A stretch of DNA of 64,000 nt from Chitinophaga niastensis. GTDB lineage: Bacteria; Bacteroidota; Bacteroidia; Chitinophagales; Chitinophagaceae. The notes beneath the pieces are model-generated. The model was not told the origin of the DNA and searched no databases. It saw nothing but the letters and a program-made list of their open reading frames with translations. The stretch is taken from positions 1,674,001 to 1,738,000 of the forward strand of contig NZ_PYAW01000001.1 in the NCBI RefSeq assembly GCF_003014755.1, given 5' to 3'. Each line of letters starts with the position of its first letter. The first letter of the stretch is position 1. Below, piece after piece: positions 1 to 8,818 of this stretch. A program made the position numbers and the translations under genes.

Positions 1-900
1 CCTAACCGTGCCGGCCCGATGGGATTGTTGCAACCCCTGGCAGATGGTGGTAAACTCTTCTTTAAAGAAGAAATTATTCCTACAAATGCCAACAAGTTCC
101 TCTTTATCCTGGGCCCTTCTATTGCCATGATGGTAGCCTGTATGACCAGCGCTGTTATTCCGTGGGGAGATACACTTGTTATTGCCGGACATCCTGTTTC
201 ATTGCAGGTGGCTGACGTAAACATTGGTGTCCTTTTCATTTTCGGAGTAGTAAGCATGGGCGTTTACGGTATCATGATTGGTGGCTGGGCTTCCAATAAC
301 AAATATTCCCTGATGGCCTCTGTGCGTGCGGCTTCTCAGATCATCTCCTACGAACTCCCTATGGGCCTGGCTTTGATAGCATTGCTGATGCTCACAGGTA
401 CATTGAGTTTGAAAGAGATAGTAGAGCAGCAACGTCATGGTTTATGGAATGTGGTATATCAACCGCTCGGTTTCTTCATCTTCCTGATCTGTGCTTTTGC
501 AGAGTGTAACCGTACACCGTTTGACTTGCCGGAAGCAGAGAATGAATTGAATGGTGGTTATCACCTGGAGTATTCTTCTATGAAGCTTGGATTTTTCCTT
601 TTCGCAGAATATATCAACATGTTTATCAGTTCTGCCCTGATAGCTACCATGTACTTTGGCGGTTATGCCTTCCCGTATATGGACAGCCTTGGCTTGAATC
701 CGAACATGGTAACCATTTTAGGTTTCCTGGCATTGTTCCTGAAAACATTGTTCTTCATATTCTTTTTTATGTGGGTACGCTGGACCATACCGAGATTCCG
801 TTATGATCAGCTGATGCGTTTGGGTTGGAAAGTATTGATTCCGCTGGCATTGGCGAATATGCTGATCACAGGAGCTGTGATACTGGCGCGTCAACACTAA
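1..900 (+). CDS. nuoH: NADH-quinone oxidoreductase subunit H (5'-truncated)
   Basis: Membrane subunit of respiratory complex I that lines the quinone chamber and links the peripheral arm to the proton-pumping arm. The reading frame is open from base 1 and begins inside the conserved N-terminal RxGPNRxGPxGLLQPLADGxK block, so the ATG at 19 is internal and the true start lies outside the window. Visible hallmarks are several hydrophobic helices and the acidic quinone-site loop AECNRTPFDLPEAENEL followed by the YSSMKLGFFLFAEY helix. It is followed 55 bases later by nuoI in the same operon. Subunit identity is secure; only the missing N-terminus (probably about 40-60 residues) cannot be assessed. 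Confidence 0.97.
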   Translation, partial: PNRAGPMGLLQPLADGGKLFFKEEIIPTNANKFLFILGPSIAMMVACMTSAVIPWGDTLVIAGHPVSLQVADVNIGVLFIFGVVSMGVYGIMIGGWASNNKYSLMASVRAASQIISYELPMGLALIALLMLTGTLSLKEIVEQQRHGLWNVVYQPLGFFIFLICAFAECNRTPFDLPEAENELNGGYHLEYSSMKLGFFLFAEYINMFISSALIATMYFGGYAFPYMDSLGLNPNMVTILGFLALFLKTLFFIFFFMWVRWTIPRFRYDQLMRLGWKVLIPLALANMLITGAVILARQH

Positions 901-955
901 ATAATCATCTAATTAAATACACACCTGACTGTGTGGATTAAATAAAGCATTTATT

Positions 956-1462
956 ATGCAAGCACTAACAAACAGGGCAAAAGCAGTAGATCGCAGTCCG
1001 ATGACCTTCATGGAAAAAATGTACATCCCGGCTATTGCCAAAGGGATGGGCATTACTTTCAAACATATCTTCAAACGTAAGGCCACCGTTAGTTTTCCTG
1101 AGCAGAAACGCGATTTTAGCCCGGTATTTCGTGGTTTACATGTATTGAACCGTGATGAAGAAGGACGCGAAAGATGTACTGCCTGCGGATTATGCGCAGT
1201 AGCTTGTCCGGCTGAAGCCATTACCATGGAGGCAGCAGAAAGAAAGCCCGGGGAAGAAAATCTTTACAGAGAAGAAAAATATGCAGCAAAATATGAGATC
1301 AATATGCTGCGTTGCATCTTCTGTGGATTTTGTGAAGAAGCTTGTCCGAAGGATGCCATATACATGTCTGAAACCTTTGCTCCTTCTAACTATGAGCGTA
1401 AAGGATTCATCTACGGAAAAGATGATTTACTGATTCCTGATCCGAAAGAGCAGGGCAAATAA
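956..1462 (+). CDS. nuoI: NADH-quinone oxidoreductase subunit I, 2x[4Fe-4S] ferredoxin
   Basis: Peripheral-arm subunit that carries the last iron-sulfur clusters (N6a/N6b) delivering electrons toward N2 and quinone. Two CxxCxxCxxxC motifs are visible: Cys74/77/80/84 (CTACGLCAVACP) and Cys120/123/126/130 (CIFCGFCEEACP). At 168 residues it has normal length for the family. The N-terminal about 45 residues contain the amphipathic membrane-contacting segment. It sits between nuoH and nuoJ in canonical order, with short spacers on both sides and no terminator, so it is cotranscribed. Confidence 0.97.
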   Translation: MQALTNRAKAVDRSPMTFMEKMYIPAIAKGMGITFKHIFKRKATVSFPEQKRDFSPVFRGLHVLNRDEEGRERCTACGLCAVACPAEAITMEAAERKPGEENLYREEKYAAKYEINMLRCIFCGFCEEACPKDAIYMSETFAPSNYERKGFIYGKDDLLIPDPKEQGK

Positions 1463-1515
1463 TATTATTCACAGCGCACATTAAGCTAAAAATACAATAG
1501 TCAAACATAGCAGAG

Positions 1516-2016
1516 ATGGGAATGAGTATACAACAAATAATTTTCATGGTGCTGTCGGTCATCGCGCTGGTATCAGCGTTGGGCGTGGTATTGAGCAAGA
1601 ATCCCGTGACGAGCGTATTGTGCCTGATCGTAACCTTCTTTACCATAGCAGGGCATTATATCATGATGAATGCCCAGTTCCTGGCAGTAGTGCATATTAT
1701 AGTATATGCAGGTGCCATCATGGTATTGTTCCTTTATGTGATGATGCTGATGAACATGAACGCCGACCTGGAACCGCAAAAGCGTAACTGGTTGAAATAT
1801 GCGGGTGCTATCAGCGGAGGTGCATTACTGGTAGTATTGGTAGCCGCTTTGCGCGACGCCAGTATGCCGGCATTAAGCCCTCAGTCTACCGATATCGGAT
1901 TGATCAAAAATCTGGGTCAAACATTATTCAAGCAATACGTAGTGCCATTTGAAGTGAGCAGTATCCTGTTCCTCAGCGCTATGGTAGGTGCAGTAGTGAT
2001 TGGTAAAAAGGACTAA
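1516..2016 (+). CDS. nuoJ: NADH-quinone oxidoreductase subunit J
   Basis: Small antiporter-arm membrane subunit of complex I. The 166-residue product is almost entirely hydrophobic with about five predicted membrane helices. The conserved central block FLAVVHIIVYAGAIMVLFLY, containing the pi-bulge Tyr/Gly/Ala signature of TM3, is intact. The start ATG at 1516 is followed by a second Met two codons later; either could be used. The spacer to nuoK (2017-2078) contains imperfect tandem TAATTCG-type repeats but no terminator hairpin, in keeping with one operon. Confidence 0.95.
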   Translation: MGMSIQQIIFMVLSVIALVSALGVVLSKNPVTSVLCLIVTFFTIAGHYIMMNAQFLAVVHIIVYAGAIMVLFLYVMMLMNMNADLEPQKRNWLKYAGAISGGALLVVLVAALRDASMPALSPQSTDIGLIKNLGQTLFKQYVVPFEVSSILFLSAMVGAVVIGKKD

Positions 2017-2078
2017 CAGTAAGTGAATAACGTGAATCGTTTATCGTAATTCGCAATTTGTAATTCGTAATTTATTTT

Positions 2079-2396
2079 ATGCCTGTTCAATATTACATAT
2101 TCCTGAGTATCGCCTTGTTTTGCATAGGTGTGATGGGTGTACTGATGCGCAGAAATGCGATCATTATTTTTATGTGCATAGAGCTGATGCTGAATGCGGT
2201 GAACCTGCTTATGGTGGCATTTTCCAAAATGTGGGCAGATGCAGGAAGAGTAGATGCCGGATCTGCACAGTTGTTTGTATTCTTTATTATGGTGGTGGCA
2301 GCTGCGGAAGTAGCAGTAGGCCTGGCTATAATTACAATGGTCTACAGAAATACACACTCAGTAGATATTAACATTCTTAACAGGCTGAAAAATTAA
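2079..2396 (+). CDS. nuoK: NADH-quinone oxidoreductase subunit K
   Basis: Three-helix membrane subunit of complex I, 105 residues, the standard size. The family signature glutamates in the membrane are present: one in the [17 protein letters not shown] helix and one in the [13 protein letters not shown] helix, both part of the buried charged axis involved in proton transfer. Canonical position between nuoJ and nuoL. The start ATG follows an AT-rich leader without a Shine-Dalgarno sequence, as is usual in Bacteroidota. Confidence 0.96.
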   Translation: MPVQYYIFLSIALFCIGVMGVLMRRNAIIIFMCIELMLNAVNLLMVAFSKMWADAGRVDAGSAQLFVFFIMVVAAAEVAVGLAIITMVYRNTHSVDINILNRLKN

Positions 2397-2450
2397 TAAT
2401 TCTGCTTTCATAATTATTAAATTTTTCGACGTCGTAAATAGAATTGATAA

Positions 2451-4349
2451 ATGATTAATCTAGTTTGGCTGGTACCATTTTTACCATTATTGGGTTTCCT
2501 GGTGAATGGATTGGGACGCAGATTTTTATCCAAGTCCCTGGTAGGATTTGTTGGCAGCGGCACAGTGCTGGCTTCCTTCGTAATAAGCGTATTGATATTT
2601 CTGGAAGTAAAAGCTCCGGGATTTTCTGCACAGGTAGTACCCCTGTTTGATTTCATTTCCGTAGGTACCCTGCACATTCCTTTTGCCTTCCAGGTAGATC
2701 AGCTGAGTACCTTGTTCCTGCTGGTTATCACCGGCGTAGGTGCACTGATTCATATTTATTCCACTTCTTACATGCATGAAGAAAGTGATGAGAGCTTCGC
2801 CAGGTATTTTGCTTACCTGAACCTCTTTATCTTTTCCATGCTGATACTGGTACTGGGCGCCAACTACGTAATGATGTTCATTGGTTGGGAAGGAGTAGGT
2901 TTATGTTCTTATCTCCTCATCGGTTTCTGGTTTAAAAACGATAGCTATAACAATGCTGCTAAGAAAGCATTTATTATGAACCGTATTGGTGATCTTGGTT
3001 TCCTGATCGCTATATTCTTCATGATTATGCAATTTGGTACGGTTACTTTCCCGGAAGTGTTTGCAAAAGCAGGACCGCTGGGCATGAACAACTCCGTCAT
3101 CACCGCTATTGCGTTGCTGATGTTTGTTGGTGCAATGGGTAAATCGGCGCAGATTCCTTTATATACCTGGTTACCGGATGCGATGGCGGGTCCTACACCT
3201 GTATCGGCGCTGATCCACGCGGCTACCATGGTTACTGCCGGTATCTACATGATTGCACGCAGCAACGTAATTTATACACTGGCACCGCATATCCAAACCC
3301 TGATTGCTATCATCGGTCTGGCTACGGCGCTGTTTGCGGCTTCTATCGCTTTAAAACAAAATGATATTAAGAAAGTACTGGCTTATTCAACTGTGAGCCA
3401 GTTAGGTTATATGTTCCTGGCGCTGGGCGTAGGTGCTTATGGTGCGGCGGTGTTTCACGTAATGACGCATGCCTTCTTCAAAGCCTTACTGTTCCTCGGT
3501 TCCGGCTCTGTTATTCACGCTATGGGCGGAGAACAGGATATCCGTAAAATGGGCGGACTGAAAAAATTCATGCCTACCACCAGCTGGACATTCCTCGTAG
3601 GTTGCCTTGCTATTGCAGGCATACCGGGCTTCTCCGGGTTCTTCTCCAAAGATGAGATCCTGGCGCAGGCATACGCAAACAATCCTGTATTATATGTATT
3701 GGGCCTCCTCGGTGCACTGATGACCGCCTTCTACATGTTCCGTTTATACTACATTACTTTCTCCGGTAAGTTCCGCGGTACACACGACCAGGAACATCAT
3801 CTGCATGAAAGTCCCGCTGCTATTACCATTCCTTTGATAATACTGGCGGTATTGTCCATCTTTGGTGGTTACATCGGATTACCGGAAGTATTTGGTGCGA
3901 AAAATTTGCTGGCAGATTACCTGTCACCCATCTTCGCTCCTTCTGCGCCTTTCGCGGTAGAACATCACCTGGCACACAGCACAGAATGGTTACTGATGGG
4001 CGTGAGCAGTGTACTGGTGATTGTATTCATCCTGTTCGCACGTCAGAAATTTGCGAACTATGAAGATGCCGGCAAGGAAAGCACAGGTTTTGCAAAAGTG
4101 CTCGAAAACAAATGGTATATAGATGAGCTGTATGATGCTATCATCGTAAAACCACTCTATGAGCTGTCCCGTTTCTTCCGCGATACTGTGGAAAAAGCAG
4201 GTATAGACAGGCTGGTGAATGGCGTAGGACGCGGTGTACAATGGGGTGGTCAGCAGATCCGCCTTGTACAGAACGGCCAGGTAGGATTTTACATCTTCGC
4301 CATGGTGATCGGTATGATCTTATTATTTGTGATCGGATTCTTATTATAA
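2451..4349 (+). CDS. nuoL: NADH-quinone oxidoreductase subunit L, antiporter-like
   Basis: Distal antiporter-like proton-pumping subunit of complex I with the long lateral helix at its C-terminus. The 632 residues include about 14-16 membrane helices; the pump Glu lies at about residue 147 in FIGWEGVGLCSYLLIGFW, and the conserved KSAQIPLYTWLPDAMAGPTP and SALIHAATMVTAGIYM blocks are intact. The C-terminal 120 residues hold the lateral helix region and a final hydrophobic anchor. Part of the nuoH-N run; 33 bases separate it from nuoM. Confidence 0.97.
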   Translation: MINLVWLVPFLPLLGFLVNGLGRRFLSKSLVGFVGSGTVLASFVISVLIFLEVKAPGFSAQVVPLFDFISVGTLHIPFAFQVDQLSTLFLLVITGVGALIHIYSTSYMHEESDESFARYFAYLNLFIFSMLILVLGANYVMMFIGWEGVGLCSYLLIGFWFKNDSYNNAAKKAFIMNRIGDLGFLIAIFFMIMQFGTVTFPEVFAKAGPLGMNNSVITAIALLMFVGAMGKSAQIPLYTWLPDAMAGPTPVSALIHAATMVTAGIYMIARSNVIYTLAPHIQTLIAIIGLATALFAASIALKQNDIKKVLAYSTVSQLGYMFLALGVGAYGAAVFHVMTHAFFKALLFLGSGSVIHAMGGEQDIRKMGGLKKFMPTTSWTFLVGCLAIAGIPGFSGFFSKDEILAQAYANNPVLYVLGLLGALMTAFYMFRLYYITFSGKFRGTHDQEHHLHESPAAITIPLIILAVLSIFGGYIGLPEVFGAKNLLADYLSPIFAPSAPFAVEHHLAHSTEWLLMGVSSVLVIVFILFARQKFANYEDAGKESTGFAKVLENKWYIDELYDAIIVKPLYELSRFFRDTVEKAGIDRLVNGVGRGVQWGGQQIRLVQNGQVGFYIFAMVIGMILLFVIGFLL

Positions 4350-4382
4350 ACCAATAGCAGAAGTTACAAGCGCAGATAAATT

Positions 4383-5819
4383 ATGTTGACAGTTTTATTA
4401 ATATTGATTCCTTTCATAGCGGGCCTTATTGCATTTGGTCTGAAGGGGTCCGGGCCAAAAGTGCTGGGCATGATTTCGTCGCTGGCAACAGTGGTGATCG
4501 CAATAGGAGCGTGGGGCCGTTTTGGTACCGCCCCTGACAGTCTGAACTTTGTTGCCAACTGGATTCCGCAATTAGGAAGTCAATTCCGTGTAGGGTTAGA
4601 TGGAATGGGTGTAATGCTTTGCTTACTCACAGCGATTGCTTTTCTGCTTGTTTTCATCACCATTTATAACCGCAACTACGAAAGGTCTAACAGCTTTTAT
4701 GGTTTGATGTTATTATCGCAGGCTGGCTTAATGGGTGTATTCACCGCTTTTGATGCCCTGCAGTTTTACATATTCTGGGAACTGGCCCTGATACCTGTTT
4801 ATTTCCTCTGCTCACTGTGGGGAGGAGAAAAACGTATAGCCGTTACCTTTAAGTTCTTCATATATACTTTCCTGGGTTCGCTGTTAATGCTGGTAGGTAT
4901 TATCTACCTGTATTTCCAGACACCTGATCATTCTTTCAGCTGGGCATCTTTTACCAGTATGCACCTGAATCCGGAAGATCAGAAATGGCTGTTCTGGCTG
5001 TTCTTTGTGGCATTTGCCATCAAGATGCCGGTCTTCCCTTTCCACACCTGGCAGCCCGATACTTACGAACAATCACCCACACCCGTTACCATGATCCTTT
5101 CCGGTGTAATGGTGAAAATGGGTTTATTTGCTGTGCTCCGCTGGTTGCTGCCGGTAATACCACAGGGCGCTGCTATGTGGTCTGATGTGGCCATCGTATT
5201 ATGTATCATCGGTATCATCTATGCATCCTGCATTGCTATGGTACAGAATGATCTGAAACGTTTGATCGCTTACTCTTCTATTGCCCACATTGGCCTGATG
5301 TGCGCGGCTATCTTTGCTAATAACGAACAAAGCCTGCAAGGCGTGATGATACAGATGTTTAACCATGGTATCAACATCATTGGTTTGTGGATCATTGTAG
5401 AAATCATTCAGCAACGTTTGGGTGTGAAGAACCTGGATCAGATGGGTGGCATGGCGCAGAAAGCACCACGCATGGCTATCTTCCTGGTTATCATCAGTCT
5501 GGCTAATATCGGATTACCGCTTACGAATGGTTTCATTGGTGAGTTCCTGATGTTCAGCGGATTGTTCCAATACAACCATTGGTTTATGGCATTTGCCGGA
5601 TTGGGTATTATCCTGGCCGCGGTGTATACACTGGGTATGATACAGAAAATAATATTCGGTCAGGGAAATACATTAACAGATACTACTACAGACCTTCAGC
5701 CTGGTGAAACGCTGGCATTAAGCCTGGTGGTGATCATGATCCTGGTGTTGGGTGTTTATCCAAAACCAATGCTGGATTTGGTGAGCAGCACTTCTGAAGT
5801 GGTAAATAAATTATTTTGA
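4383..5819 (+). CDS. nuoM: NADH-quinone oxidoreductase subunit M, antiporter-like
   Basis: Second antiporter-like proton-channel subunit of complex I, 478 residues. The key membrane glutamate is visible at about residue 133 in FYIFWELALIPVYF, and the lysine-bearing KMPVFPFHTWQPDTYEQSPTP segment and VKMGLFAVLRW helix are present. The ATG at 4383 begins a normal hydrophobic N-terminus. Followed after 106 bases of AT-rich spacer, in which I see no terminator, by nuoN. Confidence 0.97.
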   Translation: MLTVLLILIPFIAGLIAFGLKGSGPKVLGMISSLATVVIAIGAWGRFGTAPDSLNFVANWIPQLGSQFRVGLDGMGVMLCLLTAIAFLLVFITIYNRNYERSNSFYGLMLLSQAGLMGVFTAFDALQFYIFWELALIPVYFLCSLWGGEKRIAVTFKFFIYTFLGSLLMLVGIIYLYFQTPDHSFSWASFTSMHLNPEDQKWLFWLFFVAFAIKMPVFPFHTWQPDTYEQSPTPVTMILSGVMVKMGLFAVLRWLLPVIPQGAAMWSDVAIVLCIIGIIYASCIAMVQNDLKRLIAYSSIAHIGLMCAAIFANNEQSLQGVMIQMFNHGINIIGLWIIVEIIQQRLGVKNLDQMGGMAQKAPRMAIFLVIISLANIGLPLTNGFIGEFLMFSGLFQYNHWFMAFAGLGIILAAVYTLGMIQKIIFGQGNTLTDTTTDLQPGETLALSLVVIMILVLGVYPKPMLDLVSSTSEVVNKLF

Positions 5820-5925
5820 TATTTAGTCATTTAGATAGATTGACATTTGGTGTTGAACATTTTATTATCTGAATAACAAAATAGCAAAATCGAGAATTTT
5901 TAATGGGGTTTTGTAACGCAAAAAT

Positions 5926-7299
5926 ATGAATGCACTAATTTCTACTGCTTTATCGGGCGTTGTACTGATGTTTGTTGGTTTATTTGTACGCAATAAGCAG
6001 CATATTAAATTTTTCGCCATCGCGGCCGTCATTATAGCATTTATTGCTAACCTCGCACAGTATCCATCTGTGGAGCTTGGCGGTTATGTTATGTATGGCA
6101 TGATTGAAGTGACCAAATTTGGCGTGCTGTTCAATGCAGTAGCACTGGGTGCCACCTTATTATATTTCCTGTTATCAGGCAGTGAATTTGAAAAAGTGGG
6201 AGAACATGTGGCGGATTATTTTGCCCTGATATTCTTCATCCTGGCAGGTATTTCGCTGGCAGCCTCTTTCAGCAACCTGCTGATGTTGTTCCTGGCAATA
6301 GAAATCATGTCTATTCCGCAGTACATCCTTGCAGGAGCAGATAAAAAGAACCTGAAAAGTAATGAAGCATCCCTGAAGTATTTCCTGATGGGGGCTTTCT
6401 CTACCGGTATCCTGCTCATGGGTATAACCCTGATTTATGGAGCTGCCGGTACATTTAATATTACAGAATTAGGGCTCGGTGCAGAAAGCGTACATCCGTT
6501 GGCGTTGTGTGGTATCATCCTGATGGTATTTGCACTCTCCTTCAAAGTATCTGCTGTTCCATTCCATTTCTGGACACCGGATGTATACGATGGTTCTCCT
6601 ACCGTATTTACCTCTTTCATGTCTACAGTAGTAAAAGCGGGTGGTTTTATAGCGTTCCTGCGGATGTTCCATACCAGCTTTGCCGGTGGAACCATCAGCG
6701 AACACTGGACACTCATCCTGTCTATCATCACTGCGGCCACGCTGATCCTTGGTAACTTTAGTGCAGTATTCCAGCAGAGTGTGAAGCGTATGCTGGCTTA
6801 CTCCAGTATTGCCCAGGCAGGTTTTATGTTGTTTGCTGTAATTGCCATGAATAATATGGGAACGCAGGGTGTAATCCTGTATTCCGCTGCATATAGTATC
6901 GCTACCATCGGGGTATTTGCGGTACTGATGAAACTGAAAGACTATACTTTCGAAGGATTCAATGGGTTGGCCCGCAAGCAGCCTTTGCTGGCGGTAGCGG
7001 TAACTATCTTCCTGTTTTCATTGGCAGGTATTCCCATCACAGCTGGTTTCTTTGCCAAATACTTTGTACTGTCTGCAGCTATCCAGCATGGTCACTTACT
7101 GTGGCTGGTGATCCTGGCGGTGTTGTGTGCTGCTATCAGCGTGTACTACTACTTCCGCGTGATCATCGCCATGTATTTCAAACAAGGTGATCCCGGTGTG
7201 GAAAATATTACCGGCGGCTTTAAAGCTGCACTGATTTTGGCCATTGCACTGGTATTGGTATTGGGATTGTTCCCTAACCTGTTGTTGTGCTGGCTCTAG
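5926..7299 (+). CDS. nuoN: NADH-quinone oxidoreductase subunit N, antiporter-like
   Basis: Third antiporter-like subunit of complex I, 457 residues and about 13-14 helices. Conserved elements include FLAIEIMSIPQYILAG with the pump Glu, SFKVSAVPFHFWTPDVYDGSP with the Lys-containing broken helix, and AYSSIAQAGFML. It is the last gene of the nuo operon: nine bases after its TAG stop begins a 36-bp-arm perfect inverted repeat (7308-7399). The C-terminus after the last helix is very short. Confidence 0.97.
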   Translation: MNALISTALSGVVLMFVGLFVRNKQHIKFFAIAAVIIAFIANLAQYPSVELGGYVMYGMIEVTKFGVLFNAVALGATLLYFLLSGSEFEKVGEHVADYFALIFFILAGISLAASFSNLLMLFLAIEIMSIPQYILAGADKKNLKSNEASLKYFLMGAFSTGILLMGITLIYGAAGTFNITELGLGAESVHPLALCGIILMVFALSFKVSAVPFHFWTPDVYDGSPTVFTSFMSTVVKAGGFIAFLRMFHTSFAGGTISEHWTLILSIITAATLILGNFSAVFQQSVKRMLAYSSIAQAGFMLFAVIAMNNMGTQGVILYSAAYSIATIGVFAVLMKLKDYTFEGFNGLARKQPLLAVAVTIFLFSLAGIPITAGFFAKYFVLSAAIQHGHLLWLVILAVLCAAISVYYYFRVIIAMYFKQGDPGVENITGGFKAALILAIALVLVLGLFPNLLLCWL

Positions 7300-7307
7300 C
7301 CATTGGT

Positions 7308-7399
7308 ATTTAGCTATTAGCATTTAAGGCGAAGACCGAAGCGATTGATTATTTAACATAATCCGCTTCGGTCTTCGCCTTAAATGCTAATAGCTAAAT
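7308..7399. repeat. Perfect 36-bp-arm inverted repeat after nuoN
   Basis: Arm 7308-7343 is the exact reverse complement of 7364-7399; after a 3-base bulge a further 5 bp (7347-7351 with 7359-7363) can pair. Outer part of each arm reads TTTAGCTATTAGC, inner part AAGGCGAAGACCGAAGCG. There is no U-tract directly after the stem, so it is not a textbook intrinsic terminator, but its place nine bases after the nuoN stop suggests an operon 3' end or mRNA-stabilising element. The right flank continues with more TAGC units to about 7412. Confidence 0.9.
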
Positions 7400-7482
7400 G
7401 CTAAAAGCTATTCCAGCCGTTCATCCCAAATTGAATGGGTGAAATAGCTTTATTATATTAACTTTATAGGTAACCCGTTATT

Positions 7483-8760
7483 ATGCAATCACGAGATATT
7501 TTTTCCCTGGCATACCGTTCTGTAACTGGCAACAAATTGCGCACAGGTCTTACTGTGTCAATTATTGCATTAGGCATTACAGTGCTGGTAGGTATACTTA
7601 CCGCTATCGACAGCATGAAAAGCAGTATCTATAGCAGCTTTGCCAGTATGGGCGCCAATAGCTTTTCGCTTCGTAGCCGGGATATGCAGATACATATAGG
7701 AGATGATAGTGAGAAGGCCTCCAAAGGGAATAAGAATATCAAAAAAGTAAAAAAATCCAATAGTAATAAGCCTATTCGTTACCAGGAAGCTGTTGCCTTC
7801 CGGGACCGGTATCATTTCCCGGCAATCGTCAGTATTTCCTTCAGGGCCAGTGGTATTGCTACTGTGTATAAGGATGAGAAGAAAACGAATCCCAATGTGC
7901 AGGTAATTGGTGGTGATGAGTTCTACCTGAATATCTCCAACTATGAAGTGCTGCAGGGACGCGATTTTAATCAGCTGGATGTGCAGTCGGGCCGAAATGT
8001 AGCCATTCTGGGCAATGATGTAGCTGTAAAACTATTTGGCAAGAAACTGAAAAACGTCGTGAATAATACGGTGCGGGTAGGTGATATCCGTTATCGCGTA
8101 ATAGGTGTGCTGTCCGCAAAAGGCAGCAGTAAAATGATGAGTGCAGATAATGTGGTCATTACTACGGTCAACAATACACGAAGAGTTTTCGACCGCCCTG
8201 GTGCCAGCTACCAGGTAGGTGTGGCAGTAAAGGATATTAAACAAATGGAGGCTGCGCAGGGAGAAGCTACAGGGCTCTTTCGGATTATCCGCGGACTGGC
8301 AATTAATGAGGAAGATAATTTTGTTGTCACCAAAAGTGACAAAATCGCTGAGATGCTCTTCGCCAGTTTGAGTAAAGTAAATCTCTTTGCTATAGCTATC
8401 GCATTTATTACACTCTTTGGTTCCGCCATCGGCCTCATGAACATCATGTTGGTGTCTGTGGCAGAGCGAACCCGCGAAATAGGCGTTACCAAAGCCTTAG
8501 GCGCCACCAGCCATGTAGTACGTACCCAATTCTTATACGAGGCCATTATTATCAGTGTAATGGGCGGTGTTATTGGTGTAATTATGGGTATGTTGCTGGG
8601 CAACATTGTATCCGCTCTTTTATCTTCTTCTTTTATCATTCCATGGTTATGGATATTCATCGGCGTAAGCCTGTGTGCCATAGTGGGACTGATTTCCGGC
8701 ATTTACCCGGCTTACAAGGCATCTAAACTGGATCCAATTATTGCGCTGAGATACGAGTAA
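7483..8760 (+). CDS. ABC transporter permease, MacB/FtsX family
   Basis: Inner-membrane permease of a type VII (mechanotransmission) ABC transporter. The 425 residues show the family layout: one N-terminal helix (about residues 20-42), a large periplasmic MacB_PCD domain (about 45-285), then three C-terminal helices forming an FtsX domain. The signature [25 protein letters not shown] precedes TM3, and the protein ends in the typical [20 protein letters not shown]. No ATP-binding subunit is adjacent, which is common for this family but leaves the substrate unknown (lipoproteins, macrolides or peptides are known substrates of relatives). A possible -7 element TAACTTTA lies at 7459-7466. Confidence 0.9.
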   Translation: MQSRDIFSLAYRSVTGNKLRTGLTVSIIALGITVLVGILTAIDSMKSSIYSSFASMGANSFSLRSRDMQIHIGDDSEKASKGNKNIKKVKKSNSNKPIRYQEAVAFRDRYHFPAIVSISFRASGIATVYKDEKKTNPNVQVIGGDEFYLNISNYEVLQGRDFNQLDVQSGRNVAILGNDVAVKLFGKKLKNVVNNTVRVGDIRYRVIGVLSAKGSSKMMSADNVVITTVNNTRRVFDRPGASYQVGVAVKDIKQMEAAQGEATGLFRIIRGLAINEEDNFVVTKSDKIAEMLFASLSKVNLFAIAIAFITLFGSAIGLMNIMLVSVAERTREIGVTKALGATSHVVRTQFLYEAIIISVMGGVIGVIMGMLLGNIVSALLSSSFIIPWLWIFIGVSLCAIVGLISGIYPAYKASKLDPIIALRYE

Positions 8761-8818
8761 TCTCAACATCAATTTATTATCTTGTTGTTTTCCATGGTTA
8801 TGTAAAACAGCAAGTCGT

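Noticed and set aside
2042..2072. TAATTCG tandem units between nuoJ and nuoK
   Set aside because: Short and degenerate; can be explained by AT-rich spacer composition.
8208..8702. 164-codon minus-strand frame
   Set aside because: Antisense to the FtsX domain of the ABC permease; no family-like sequence and the plus-strand gene is clear.
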